Source: Fervidibacter sp032160945 (GTDB lineage: Bacteria; Armatimonadota; Fervidibacteria; Fervidibacterales; Fervidibacteraceae). Taken from it: a stretch of 42,276 nt of DNA. This document shows positions 24,324-32,730 of this stretch, in pieces. Every line of letters starts with the position of its first letter. The stretch's first letter is position 1. The stretch lies in the NCBI GenBank assembly GCA_032160945.1, contig JAVHTL010000007.1; one strand, given 5' to 3'. The notes beneath the pieces are model-generated. The model was not told the origin of the DNA and made no database searches. It saw only the letters and a list, made by a program, of their open reading frames with translations. A program made the translations under genes and the position numbers.

Positions 24324-26123
24324 ATGAGAGGATATGTGAACCTTTTGGTCATCGCTTTGTTTGCTTTGACTGTTTCATTGGCTCAAAGCGATATTTCCTC
24401 ATACAAGGCAATCTCAACAACTGCAATAACTTCGGCAGAACTTAAGGAGCATGTCCTATACCTTGCCTCTGACGAACTTGAAGGTCGTGGTGCAGGGGCA
24501 AAGGGTTCTAAACTTGCCAGCGAATACATAGCCTCTTTGTTCGCCGATTGGAAACTTCTCCCAATGGGTGAAAACGGCAGTTACTTTCAGCGATTTACCT
24601 TTACGGGAAGGTTGAGACTGGGCGAAGGTAACCAGTTAATCCTAACGCTGCCCAACGGCGAACAGCGCAAGTTTAACCCTGAGAAAGAGTTTCTGCCACT
24701 TTTCCTTTCGTCTAATGGCGAAGTTGAAGGCGAACTTGTTTTCGTTGGCTACGGATTGAGCGCACCAGAGAAAGGTTATGATGACTACGCAAACATTGAT
24801 GTTAGCGGTAAAATCGTTTTGGCTTTAAGAGGCATGCCCGCTAATGATTCCAAATTTGCCCAAGAGTCTGTATTCCCTTCAAAACTTCGGGTCGCAAGAG
24901 AGAAAGGAGCAAAAGCAATCATCTTCGTAAGTGGTCCCCTCAGCCCTTTTGAAGACGAACCTGTCCCATTCTGGAACGAACCTGTAATGCAAGATTCAGG
25001 GATTTTGAGTGTGACCACGAAAAGGGCATTTGCCGAATCGCTCTTTAACCTTGAGGCTGTTCAAAAACAAATTGACGAAACCCGCAAGCCTTTCTCCTTT
25101 GCACTCAGTGGAACTAAGGTTCGCATTAAAGTAAACCTTCAAAGGGAAAGGATTGAAGATGCCAATGTCATCGGTTTGATTGAAGGCAGCGACCCAAAAT
25201 TGAAAAAGGAATTTGTCGTCATAGGTGCTCATTACGACCATATTGGCGTCGCGGTAACTCGTGACGGGAAAAAGGAAATTTTCAACGGCGCTGACGATAA
25301 CGCTTCAGGGACTTCAGGGTTGCTTGAATTGGCTCAATACTTTGCTGCAAATCGTGAACGGATTAAAAGAAGTCTGCTCTTTATCGCTTTCGGCGCTGAG
25401 GAGCGTGGGCTTATCGGTTCACGACATTTCGTTGAGAACCCGACAATTCCTTTCAACAACATCGTCGCAATGATCAACATGGACATGATAGGAAGGCTGA
25501 GGAACGATGCTCTTTTTGTTCTCGGCGTTAACAGTTCGCCCAGTTGGAAAGGCATCATTGACGAAATCAATTCCCGCTTCAATTTCACCCTGCGCGAATC
25601 TTCGGGAATGTTTGGCGCAAGCGATCACTTCTCCTTCTACAACAAAGGCATACCTGTTCTCTTCTTTTTCACTGGCATGCACGAAAATTATCACCGACCA
25701 AGCGATGATTGGAACACCCTCAATTACGAGGGCATGGAGAAAATCTTGATGATGGTTGCTGAAGTCGTTGAAAGGATTGCCAATATGCCACATCGTCCCC
25801 GATTCCAAAAAGCCCCTCAACCTGTTGAGCGTCCTGCTGCTCCCATGAGGGTCTCAACAGGGGTCATTCCCGATTACGCTTGGGAAGGTGAAGGTGTTAG
25901 GCTCATGGGTGTTCGTTCAGGCAGCCCAGCGGAAAAGGCAGGGCTAAAAGAGGGAGACATCATCATTGAAGTTGGTGGCAAACAAGTTCGCAACCTTTAC
26001 GATTACATGGACGCACTTAGCAAAACCGAACCCAACAAACCAATTGATTTCGTCATCCTTCGCAACAATCAGAAAATGAAAGTGACCGTCATTCCCGAAC
26101 CTGTGAGGCGAAGGGAAGAGTGA
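24324..26123 (+). CDS. Exported M28-family zinc aminopeptidase with PA and PDZ domains
   Basis: 599 residues with a Sec signal peptide (about 1-20). A protease-associated (PA) insert occupies about 120-230 (GELVFVGYGL and GAKAIIFVSG). The M28 catalytic domain has the full zinc set: H303 in HYDHIG, D324 in GADDNASG, general base E359 and ligand E360 in GAEERGLIGS, D387 in NMDMIG and H457 in ENYHRPSDD. A C-terminal PDZ domain is at about 512-590 (GSPAEKAGLKEGDIIIEVGG). It probably trims peptides in the periplasm or outside the cell. Downstream CDGSH and holA genes are closely spaced but have no obvious functional link. Confidence 0.93.
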   Translation: MRGYVNLLVIALFALTVSLAQSDISSYKAISTTAITSAELKEHVLYLASDELEGRGAGAKGSKLASEYIASLFADWKLLPMGENGSYFQRFTFTGRLRLGEGNQLILTLPNGEQRKFNPEKEFLPLFLSSNGEVEGELVFVGYGLSAPEKGYDDYANIDVSGKIVLALRGMPANDSKFAQESVFPSKLRVAREKGAKAIIFVSGPLSPFEDEPVPFWNEPVMQDSGILSVTTKRAFAESLFNLEAVQKQIDETRKPFSFALSGTKVRIKVNLQRERIEDANVIGLIEGSDPKLKKEFVVIGAHYDHIGVAVTRDGKKEIFNGADDNASGTSGLLELAQYFAANRERIKRSLLFIAFGAEERGLIGSRHFVENPTIPFNNIVAMINMDMIGRLRNDALFVLGVNSSPSWKGIIDEINSRFNFTLRESSGMFGASDHFSFYNKGIPVLFFFTGMHENYHRPSDDWNTLNYEGMEKILMMVAEVVERIANMPHRPRFQKAPQPVERPAAPMRVSTGVIPDYAWEGEGVRLMGVRSGSPAEKAGLKEGDIIIEVGGKQVRNLYDYMDALSKTEPNKPIDFVILRNNQKMKVTVIPEPVRRREE

Positions 26124-26149
26124 AAATTTTGGAAAGGAGTGAAGTTGTG

Positions 26150-26398
26150 ATGGCTCGTGTAATTCGGTCCGAACGAAATCGCCCATATCTTATCCAAGTC
26201 GGCGAGCAAAATGTGGCAATTTGCGCTTGCGGTCTCTCTAAAAACAAGCCTTACTGCGACGGCACTCATAAAATCACTCGTGATGAAGAGGAAGGCAAAC
26301 TCTACGCCTACGACGAGAACCGAAATAGAGTTTCAGTCCAAGTTGTGGACGAAGAAGGCAAAGTGGTCAATTTGCCCGATGAATCAAAGGTGGATTGA
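26150..26398 (+). CDS. CDGSH iron-sulfur domain protein
   Basis: 82 residues. A single CDGSH motif, CACGLSKNKPYCDGTH, supplies the 3Cys-1His ligands C25, C27, C36 and H40 of a [2Fe-2S] cluster. The family carries redox-labile clusters of uncertain role. The ATG at 26150 lies 8-9 bases after AAGGAGTGA; a GTG at 26120 would overlap the M28 gene by 4 bases. The rest is acidic, with no signal peptide. Confidence 0.88.
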   Translation: MARVIRSERNRPYLIQVGEQNVAICACGLSKNKPYCDGTHKITRDEEEGKLYAYDENRNRVSVQVVDEEGKVVNLPDESKVD

Positions 26399-26477
26399 AA
26401 GGCATTTCCGTTTTCCAGAAAAGTTCCGATAACTTGAACGCACCAAATTTTGCCACAATTTAAGGCGGTGATAGTGA

Positions 26478-27671
26478 GTGCCTTATCTTTTGTTTCCTCA
26501 GGAGGCACAATTTTTCCGAAATGTCAGGAAAGCACTGGCGCAACTTTACCAAAATGCTCGTTACGGAACTTTGAAGCCACCAGTTGTGGTCGTCTTTGGC
26601 GATGACGAGTTTTTGGTTCAAAGGGTCATACAAAGGCTTACTGATTTGCTTTTGCCAATGGAAGAAAGACAAACTGCCATCACTATCTTTGAAGGCAACA
26701 ACGCAACGGATGCTGATTTGGCTCAGGCTCTTTTTGAGCCGACATTCGGGTTTCAATTGGCAAAGCGAAGAGTTGTCATTTTCAAATCGCCAGCATTTTT
26801 GAAGGGGCAAAGGCGAAAGGAAAAAACCAGAAGGGAGCAAGAGAAGCAAACGGATGCTGTTTGGCATCAATACTTGCAGCGTGTTCCTGAAGGCACTTAT
26901 GTGCTTATCGCCGTCACCGAACCGCTAACAAATGCCCAACTCAACTTACTCAACGAAGTTGCCATCCTCGTCCCCATCAGCAAACTCAGGTGGCAAGATT
27001 TACCCGAATTTGTCCAAATGCTTGCTGAGCAAGCAACAATCCACATGGACAAAGCAGCCATTCAAGAAATGATTGACCGAGTTGGCAACGATGCCCGCCA
27101 GTTGGCAACAGAAGTTGAGAAACTGGCAATGTATATCGGCGTTGATGGTCGCATAACCGTTGACATCGTGAAAGAACTTGTGCCATCGTTAGCGATGGAT
27201 GTCTTTTCACTCATGAACGCCGTCGTGGATGGCAACGCAAAAAAAGCACTGGCAACTCTTGACGGTCTGTTGCAGCGGAAGGAGAGCCCTATTCTCGTTC
27301 TTTATCTGCTTGCCCGCCAATTCCGATTTCTGCTTCAGGCAAGATTGCTCCTTGATGCCAAGTTAATCTCGCCAGCACTCTTGCACGCTCGTGCCGATGC
27401 TTTCAAGCAGCAACTTGAGCGAATTCCCGAAGAAGTTAAGCAACGCTTCCCTTACGACCAACGCTTGAACTTGCTCAAGCAATCCCCATCGGTCATCAGG
27501 AACTTCCTTTTGCAGGCGAGGAACTTCTCTCGTGAGCAAATTGTCAAAGCCCTCAAACTCATCCTTGACACTGATGTCGGTTTCAAAACGGGAGTTGATC
27601 AAAGTCAGCAATTGGCTCTGCTCGTTTTGAACTTGTGTCGGCTGAAGTCTGGCGATGGGAAGGGCGCTTAA
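26478..27671 (+). CDS. holA: DNA polymerase III subunit delta
   Basis: 397 residues, the clamp-loader subunit that opens the beta sliding clamp. The N-terminal region has VVVVFGDDEFLVQRVIQRL in place of the AAA+ P-loop (delta lacks a functional Walker A), then FGFQLAKRRVVIFKSPAF, VRNDARQLATEVEKLAMY-like helix DRVGNDARQLATEVEKLA, and the C-terminal collar. A 40-residue N-terminal extension precedes the family start. The start is GTG at 26478, preceded by AAGGCGGTGA. Length is a little above the usual 330-350. Confidence 0.85.
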   Translation: MPYLLFPQEAQFFRNVRKALAQLYQNARYGTLKPPVVVVFGDDEFLVQRVIQRLTDLLLPMEERQTAITIFEGNNATDADLAQALFEPTFGFQLAKRRVVIFKSPAFLKGQRRKEKTRREQEKQTDAVWHQYLQRVPEGTYVLIAVTEPLTNAQLNLLNEVAILVPISKLRWQDLPEFVQMLAEQATIHMDKAAIQEMIDRVGNDARQLATEVEKLAMYIGVDGRITVDIVKELVPSLAMDVFSLMNAVVDGNAKKALATLDGLLQRKESPILVLYLLARQFRFLLQARLLLDAKLISPALLHARADAFKQQLERIPEEVKQRFPYDQRLNLLKQSPSVIRNFLLQARNFSREQIVKALKLILDTDVGFKTGVDQSQQLALLVLNLCRLKSGDGKGA

Positions 27672-27685
27672 GGAGGGTGGTATAA

Positions 27686-29113
27686 ATGCTTGTCGGATTT
27701 GCTCAAACTAAAATCACTCCGCCCATTGGGGCTGTAATCCCTGGCGGTTTCAAAAAGCGAATCTCAACTGGCGTCCATGACCCTCTCCACGCGACCGCTT
27801 GCGTAATTGACGATGGACAAACTACTATCGCTATCGTATCCATTGATGCCCTTTCCGTGAGGAGAAGCGTTGTTAGAAATGCTCGCCGTTTGGTTCAATC
27901 CTGTTGTGGAATTCCCGAAAAAAACATCTTGCTCGCTGCAACTCATACCCACTGTGGTGGTCCAATCGCAAACGCTTTTGAATGCGAGGCAGACGAAAGT
28001 TATTGCCAGTTGGTAGCCGAGAGAGTTGCCGAAGCGGTTTTAAAGGCTCATGAAGACAAAGTTGAAGCGCAATTTTGTGTCGTTGTCGGTCAAGAAAATG
28101 AAGTCTCGTTCAACCGAAGGTTTGTCATGAAAGACGGACGCCAACAAACTCACCCTGGAAAAGGCAACCCCGACATAGTTCGCCCTGCAGGTCCTATTGA
28201 CCCTGATGTCGGAGTGATTGCGTTCAAGGAGAAAAGTGGCTCAATGCTCGGCTTTTTAGTCAACTTCGCTTGCCACTGCACTGTCATGTTCGGAACTGAA
28301 TTCAGCGCTGACTACCCCTTTTACCTCTCAGAAACCATTCGCAAGCAATTTGGCGACCAATGCCTGACAGTTTTCCTTCAAGGCGCTTCTGGCGATGTCA
28401 CTCAAGTTGCCAATACTTTGCTTCGTGAACCTGAATTTGGTGAAAAATGGGCTTGGCAGATTGGCACAAGGCTGGGTGGTGAAGTCATAAAAGCAGTTGC
28501 ATTAGCCGATTTCGTTGATGATGCACTTCTGCAAGTTGAAAGTTCAACTGTCCAAATCCCGCGCAGGCAAGTGACAGAAAAGATGATTGAACAGGCAAAA
28601 CAAACCCTGAGCAGCGACGGTGCTTCTGAAGTTGAAAAAATTTACGCTCAAGAAATTCTCCTGCTTGCACAAAAAGCCAAAGAGAAACCTTTCGCTGATG
28701 CCGAAGTTCAAGTCATGGCGATTGGGCAATGTGCCATCGCGGCAATTCCTGGCGAACTCTTTTGCCAGTTTGGGCTTGACATCAAAAGGGCATCTCCGTT
28801 CCCCACCACTTTCGTTGCCACATGCGCCAACGGTATGGTTGGTTATTTGCCAACCTTTGAAGCCTTCGCAGGTGGCGGATACGAAGTTAGGTTGGCTCGC
28901 TCTTCGCAACTTGTGCCTTATGCAGCCAATCAGTTGGTCAATACTGCTTTGCAACTGCTTCAGTCCTTAACAGTTCCGCAAACAAAACCTTCAAATCCCT
29001 TCAAAACCTCTGCTTGGAATGTAGGCGCATCACCACCTGAACTGACAGGATTAGCGCCTTACACGAGAGAATTGAGCAACTCCGAAGCCTTCGCTTTGAA
29101 TTCGGAAGTTTGA
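27686..29113 (+). CDS. Neutral/alkaline non-lysosomal ceramidase-like enzyme, cytoplasmic form
   Basis: 475 residues without signal peptide. The N-terminal GFAQTKITPPIG, then AATHTHCGGP (first metal His pair), VNFACHCTVM, SADYPFYLSE and LQGASGDVTQV match the neutral ceramidase N-terminal domain (PF04734) family, a Zn-dependent amidase fold. Absence of a signal suggests it acts on something other than extracellular ceramide. AAGGAGG precedes the ATG and it follows holA by 14 bases. Its last 55 bases overlap the convergent DUF5107 gene. A second family member lies at the right end of the window. Confidence 0.85.
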   Translation: MLVGFAQTKITPPIGAVIPGGFKKRISTGVHDPLHATACVIDDGQTTIAIVSIDALSVRRSVVRNARRLVQSCCGIPEKNILLAATHTHCGGPIANAFECEADESYCQLVAERVAEAVLKAHEDKVEAQFCVVVGQENEVSFNRRFVMKDGRQQTHPGKGNPDIVRPAGPIDPDVGVIAFKEKSGSMLGFLVNFACHCTVMFGTEFSADYPFYLSETIRKQFGDQCLTVFLQGASGDVTQVANTLLREPEFGEKWAWQIGTRLGGEVIKAVALADFVDDALLQVESSTVQIPRRQVTEKMIEQAKQTLSSDGASEVEKIYAQEILLLAQKAKEKPFADAEVQVMAIGQCAIAAIPGELFCQFGLDIKRASPFPTTFVATCANGMVGYLPTFEAFAGGGYEVRLARSSQLVPYAANQLVNTALQLLQSLTVPQTKPSNPFKTSAWNVGASPPELTGLAPYTRELSNSEAFALNSEV

Positions 29114-32100
29114 GCGTTTGGTGGTTGGTTTTCCGCTCCAGCCTTCTCTAAAAGTTTCTTTGCCCCTTCCTTGTCGCCCATCTTCAAGGCGCACCAACCT
29201 GCCCAGAAAAGCGCATCGGCATCATCAGTCCAATGCGGTCTTCCGACATTCAAATTCGGCGGGTAATCGGCAGCAGCCTCAAAGTGTTGCCTCGCTCTCG
29301 CGAAATCGCCTTGCGCCATCGCTTGATGCCCAAGTTGCATGTGTGCTTCCTTCCAAAGTTGCCTCAATGCAAATTCGCCCTCCCAAGGCTTGAAGTTGCC
29401 TTGAGAGAGCAACTCAACCGCCTTCGCGTGCTCTCCAATTCTCCAACAAGCCTCTGCCCAACGGGCGACAATTTGCGATTTGCTGCGAACCATTTCAGGG
29501 GCAGCCTCAAACAACTTCACCCGCTTCTCATGCTGCCCTGACATCGCAAGGACGATATCCCGCTCAAGCCACAACCGCCAAGCAAAGAGAAACAAGGGAC
29601 ATGGGACGCGGGACATAAGTTCAACGGCTTTATCGTAGGCTTTTTCGGAAGCGGGCAAATCGTTGCGCTTGAGTCGCTGCGCTAAGCCGATGTTGCTCCA
29701 CGCCAAAACTTGCAATGTCGTTGTCGCCTTACTTGTCCCCTGTCCCGTGTCTCTCGTTACTTTCTCCCAATGTCTCAACGCCTCATCCCATCGCCCAACC
29801 GATGCGAGCCAAGTGCCGAACAAGTAATGCGCCAAAGCATCGTTTGGGTCAAGTGTCAATGCGGTTTGTAACGCCTTTGCATCTTCATGCCGATGCGGTG
29901 GGGAAGGAATCGGAGAAGTTTGTGGCTCGGCGGGAGCCTCGCCCTCCCTTCGGATGGAACGAACGAGCGATATCGCTTCAGCCAATTTGCCCATTTGCCA
30001 CATTGCGAAAGCAGCGTGGTAAAGCAGCATCGGGTTGACATTTCCGCCACTTTCCATGTGCCGCTTCGCGACAGCAAGCCAAACGCTCACCGTGCCCCAA
30101 GCGCCAACTTGCTCATAATCGCAAGCGGCATCAAGCCAAAGCGCATCATCAACAAAAATGCGTTTTAGGGTTGTTTCCTCGTCCCCCGTCCCGCGTCCCT
30201 CGTCCCGTAAAAAGTGCCTCTCACTCCAAAGAAGCGGTTCAAGTGGGTTGACATTTTCGCATCTTCGCAAATACTGCTTCGCCAACTCAAACTCCCCCAA
30301 TTTGCGGGCAGCAAACGCAGCCAACGCTAACGATTTGCTGTCCTGCGGATTGCGCTCCAAAGCACGATCAAAACAGTCAAGGGCAGTGCGGTAATCATTT
30401 CGTCTCAATGCAAACTCGCCGAGCATCGCAAACGCTGCAGCGGCATAAAGGTTGCTTCTCGTCAACGCCCACAGGGAAGCGATTGGCTCGGCAGGAGCCT
30501 CGCCCTCCCTAACGGTTGCGTCCCCCGTCCCTCGTCCCTCGTCCCAGTAACTTGCCACTGCTTTCCACCAAAGCGCATCTTCGCTTTGCGGGTCAATTTG
30601 CAAAGCCTTTTCTGCCCATTCACGCCCCTGACGGAATTCGCCTCGTTTGAGATGCCATTGTGCCAACCCGTTCATTGCAACGACACATTGCGGGTCAAGG
30701 GCAAGGGCTTTTCGGTAGCATTCGGCAGCAGCGTCAAGTTCGTTGCGCTCTTCGTGCTCACGCGCTTTCAGCAACCAACCAGTCAGTGTCGTCGGTTCTC
30801 CCATCGGTTGTTCAGGCAAACCAATGTGCGGAGCAGGTTCGTCAGTGTAGTCAGCAAAAATTTTTCCGTGTCTCGTGTCACCTGTCCCTTGTTCCGCGAC
30901 AAGTCTGACTTGCAAAGCGGTGCGTTTGCCCTCCTGAACAGTGACGAACACAGGTTCATCGCTTTGCAACGCAACTTCAACAGCCACAGGTTCGCCAGCA
31001 GGCAAGTTCACTTGAGTTCGTTCCAAAACTTTTTCGCCTTGAGTAACTGTCAAGGTAGCGTTTTCTATCGGCACGAGAGCGAACAGCCGCAAGCGAAGTT
31101 GATTGCTGTCTCGTTCGGCGTTGAGCGCGACTTTGTCGGAAGCGTGGACGACGCCACCTATGCCCCAGACAGGAAACCACGCTTCGCTCCAAGTTTCAAC
31201 GGTTCTCGGTGGCATCAACCGATGGACACCTTGATGGACAAAGCGACCGCTTTGAATTTCGCAGTAAGGTTCGCCCTTGTCGCTGAGCAAATTTATCCAC
31301 CAAGCGCCGTGCTCAGCAGTTCCCCATGTCCAAAGTTTGCGCCCTTGAACTTCAAACCTGTTGGCGTAGTGCAGAACGCCGTAGTCAAGTTGCTCGTAGT
31401 AGCAGCCAAACCAATCGGCTCGCAAATCCTTCGCGAACAAATCTGTCGGTCGCTTATGGGTCACATAAAGGCTCAAGTCAGCGCCGTCTTGGATTGGGAA
31501 GTTCGCTACGCCTTGAGCGCCCCACCACCAAGAGAAAACTTTCGTGCAGGGGAGCAAAAAGCGGAAATCTTCGCGAGCAGTGACGCCGACATTTGTCCAG
31601 AAGTAAATGCGATGCCAAAATGGAGTGCGGTTGAAAAGCCAAATGCGAGTGTGCAGCCGCCAATCGTTCGGTCGCAAAGTTACGCTCGCAGTCCAAGCCA
31701 TTCGCGTCAAACGCTCAATTCCGCCGAGATAAAGTGTTGCGCTACCGTCTGAATTTTCTGTCAAGTGCCAAGCGAGCGGGTCGTTGGTCGTGACTGTGTG
31801 TCCCACTTGCGGGAAGTTGAATTCAAGCCCGCCAGAATACCAAGCACCGCGCAGCGCAATCAAGCCAAACTTGAGTGGCAAGTTGTGGTAGAAAACTTCG
31901 CGGTCGTTTCTCAAATCCCGCACTGACAAAACATGCCCGCCAAAGTCTGGCAGGACAGTGACACGAAGCAAACCATTGTCAAGCACAACTGAAGTGAACT
32001 CGCGTTCAATCAACTCATCGGTGATGTCGTCTTGCATTGGGTAGGGGTAAACTCGCCTTGTGCCTTCCCGTTGCAGTGGCGGGAACGGGTCTTCGTTGTA

Positions 32101-32154
32101 GCGATACATCGGCAACCTCACTTTCGCCACCTGCGTCTTCACCTTGCTACTCAT
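29059..32154 (-). CDS. DUF5107 domain protein with C-terminal tetratricopeptide repeats
   Basis: 1031 residues. The N-terminal half is beta-rich with the DUF5107 pattern (LDNGLLRVTVLPDFGGHVLSV, FGLIALRGAWYSGGLEFNFP), a galactose-mutarotase-like or glycan-related fold seen in Planctomycetota and Armatimonadota. From about 470 a long run of TPR units follows (AAECYRKALALDPQCVVAMN, AAFAMLGEFALRR and others). The TPR region is interrupted by low-complexity stretches encoded by short interspersed repeats, such as DEGRGTGD and REGEAPAEP (see repeat entries). The ATG at 32154 follows AGAGGTGA and overlaps the DUF2007 stop region by 8 bases. Likely role in polysaccharide handling, inferred from family. 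Confidence 0.82.
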   Translation of the reverse strand: MSSKVKTQVAKVRLPMYRYNEDPFPPLQREGTRRVYPYPMQDDITDELIEREFTSVVLDNGLLRVTVLPDFGGHVLSVRDLRNDREVFYHNLPLKFGLIALRGAWYSGGLEFNFPQVGHTVTTNDPLAWHLTENSDGSATLYLGGIERLTRMAWTASVTLRPNDWRLHTRIWLFNRTPFWHRIYFWTNVGVTAREDFRFLLPCTKVFSWWWGAQGVANFPIQDGADLSLYVTHKRPTDLFAKDLRADWFGCYYEQLDYGVLHYANRFEVQGRKLWTWGTAEHGAWWINLLSDKGEPYCEIQSGRFVHQGVHRLMPPRTVETWSEAWFPVWGIGGVVHASDKVALNAERDSNQLRLRLFALVPIENATLTVTQGEKVLERTQVNLPAGEPVAVEVALQSDEPVFVTVQEGKRTALQVRLVAEQGTGDTRHGKIFADYTDEPAPHIGLPEQPMGEPTTLTGWLLKAREHEERNELDAAAECYRKALALDPQCVVAMNGLAQWHLKRGEFRQGREWAEKALQIDPQSEDALWWKAVASYWDEGRGTGDATVREGEAPAEPIASLWALTRSNLYAAAAFAMLGEFALRRNDYRTALDCFDRALERNPQDSKSLALAAFAARKLGEFELAKQYLRRCENVNPLEPLLWSERHFLRDEGRGTGDEETTLKRIFVDDALWLDAACDYEQVGAWGTVSVWLAVAKRHMESGGNVNPMLLYHAAFAMWQMGKLAEAISLVRSIRREGEAPAEPQTSPIPSPPHRHEDAKALQTALTLDPNDALAHYLFGTWLASVGRWDEALRHWEKVTRDTGQGTSKATTTLQVLAWSNIGLAQRLKRNDLPASEKAYDKAVELMSRVPCPLFLFAWRLWLERDIVLAMSGQHEKRVKLFEAAPEMVRSKSQIVARWAEACWRIGEHAKAVELLSQGNFKPWEGEFALRQLWKEAHMQLGHQAMAQGDFARARQHFEAAADYPPNLNVGRPHWTDDADALFWAGWCALKMGDKEGAKKLLEKAGAENQPPNAQTSEFKAKASELLNSLV
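29594..29615 (-). repeat. Short GGGAC-type repeat inside the DUF5107 gene (inverted relative to the others)
   Basis: AAGGGACATGGGACGCGGGACA-type unit on the + strand: GGGAC occurs three times at a 7-8 base spacing. On the coding strand it encodes MSRVPCPLF. It resembles the interspersed repeats at 29735, 30181 and 30520 but lies in the opposite orientation. Confidence 0.55.
29735..29757 (+). repeat. Short GTCCC-type repeat inside the DUF5107 gene (degenerate copy)
   Basis: A degenerate member of the GTCCC heptamer repeat (GTCCCCTGTCCCGTGTCTCT and onward). In the encoded protein it gives the stretch RDTGQGTSK, which interrupts the TPR region. Confidence 0.5.
29924..29948 (+). repeat. REGEAPAEP-encoding interspersed repeat, copy 1
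   Basis: A 25-base element whose first 15 bases (GGCTCGGCGGGAGCC) form an inverted repeat, GGCTC against GAGCC. On the coding (-) strand it encodes REGEAPAEP inside the TPR region. It matches the copy at 30485-30509 in 24 of 25 bases. Confidence 0.75.
30181..30206 (+). repeat. GTCCC heptamer repeat inside the DUF5107 gene, copy A
   Basis: A 26-base run of four GTCCC units about 7 bases apart. It matches the copy at 30520-30545 in 25 of 26 bases. On the coding strand it encodes RDEGRGTGDE. Both copies keep the reading frame open. Confidence 0.75.
30485..30509 (+). repeat. REGEAPAEP-encoding interspersed repeat, copy 2
   Basis: Second copy of the 25-base element at 29924, one base different. 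It lies 10 bases from a GTCCC repeat (30520-30545), giving the composite DEGRGTGDATVREGEAPAEP in the protein. Confidence 0.75.
30520..30545 (+). repeat. GTCCC heptamer repeat inside the DUF5107 gene, copy B
   Basis: Four GTCCC units at 7-base spacing, 25 of 26 bases shared with the copy at 30181-30206. Encodes WDEGRGTGD on the coding strand, joining TPR helices with a non-TPR insert. Confidence 0.75.
30867..30900 (+). repeat. Degenerate GTCCC-type repeat inside the DUF5107 gene
   Basis: A weak member (GTGTCTCGTGTCACCTGTCC and onward) encoding VAEQGTGDTRHGK at the junction between the beta-rich domain and the TPR region. Less regular than copies A and B. Confidence 0.45.
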
Positions 32155-32377
32155 CCCACTCACCTCTCGCCTCATCTTCAGTGTGCGAAGTGTGGCTTAT
32201 CGCCGACAGCAATTCTTTCGCATCCGAAACCTTATCGTCAGGGACGAGCAATTCCATGACACCACCGATTTCCGCAATGGTTCGCGTTAGGGTCGGAATT
32301 TCGTGGGCATTCAAAAGTGCCTGAACTGGAGCGACTTCGCTGGGCATACCTCGCAACAAGACAATCCATCGCTTCAC
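32147..32377 (-). CDS. DUF2007-type small protein
   Basis: 76 residues. The pattern RWIVLLRG, then VAPVQALLNAHEIPTLTR, IGGVMELLVPDDKVSDAKELL matches DUF2007, small ferredoxin-fold proteins sometimes called putative signal-transducing proteins. The start is GTG, 8 bases after GGAGGTGA. Its stop overlaps the DUF5107 start by 8 bases, so the two are translationally coupled and probably function together. Confidence 0.8.
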   Translation of the reverse strand: MKRWIVLLRGMPSEVAPVQALLNAHEIPTLTRTIAEIGGVMELLVPDDKVSDAKELLSAISHTSHTEDEARGEWDE

Positions 32378-32730
32378 AAAGGGTCACCTCCTGAGTGTGT
32401 TCGTAAGAGTCTGAGTGCGGTTTTTACATCCCACCGATAAATTTCTTCGGCGCGGTGTAAAACCGCGCCCTACATTGAGCCCAATTTCCCTTGTAGGGCA
32501 GGGTTTTATACCCTGCCGACAATTTTTTTCGGCGCGGTGTAAAACCGCGCCCTACATTGAGCCCAATTTCCCTTGTAGGGCAGGGTTTTATACCCTGCCG
32601 ACAAATTTTTTTCGGCGCGGTATAAAACCGCGCCCTACTACGAACGCCCGACAATTTTCGCTTTTCCACGCATGGAACAAATTCCGCCAGCACGGCGCAA
32701 GATCTTGCCTTACATGGGGCTTCGCAACCT
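32378..32730. other. 353-base intergenic region holding a palindromic repeat array
   Basis: This gap separates DUF2007 from the HAD phosphatase gene on the same strand. It holds the hairpin array described below at 32449-32638, with degenerate fragments at each side. The open frames that cross it on either strand (for example 32415-32837 +) are by-products of the repeats. A promoter for the DUF2007-DUF5107 pair may lie in it but I could not pick one. Confidence 0.6.
32449..32638. repeat. Array of five 25-base palindromic elements in alternating orientation
   Basis: Five hairpin elements at 32449-32473, 32493-32517, 32531-32555, 32575-32599 and 32614-32638. Elements 1, 3 and 5 have stem GGCGCGGT/ACCGCGCC and end in CTAC. 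Elements 2 and 4 have stem GGCAGGGT/ACCCTGCC and start with GTAG. Reverse-complementing elements 1, 3 and 5 gives GTAGGGCGCGGTTTTACACC and onward, aligned with elements 2 and 4; so it is one element in alternating orientation with paired stem changes. Spacers of 19 bases (ATTGAGCCCAATTTCCCTT, identical twice) and 13-14 bases with a T-run alternate, giving a repeat period of 82-83 bases. Confidence 0.9.

Noticed and set aside
30586..31752. A 388-codon open frame on the + strand inside the DUF5107 gene
   Set aside because: It lies antisense to a well-supported coding region, lacks a ribosome site and has shadow-like composition; the minus-strand frame fits a known family.
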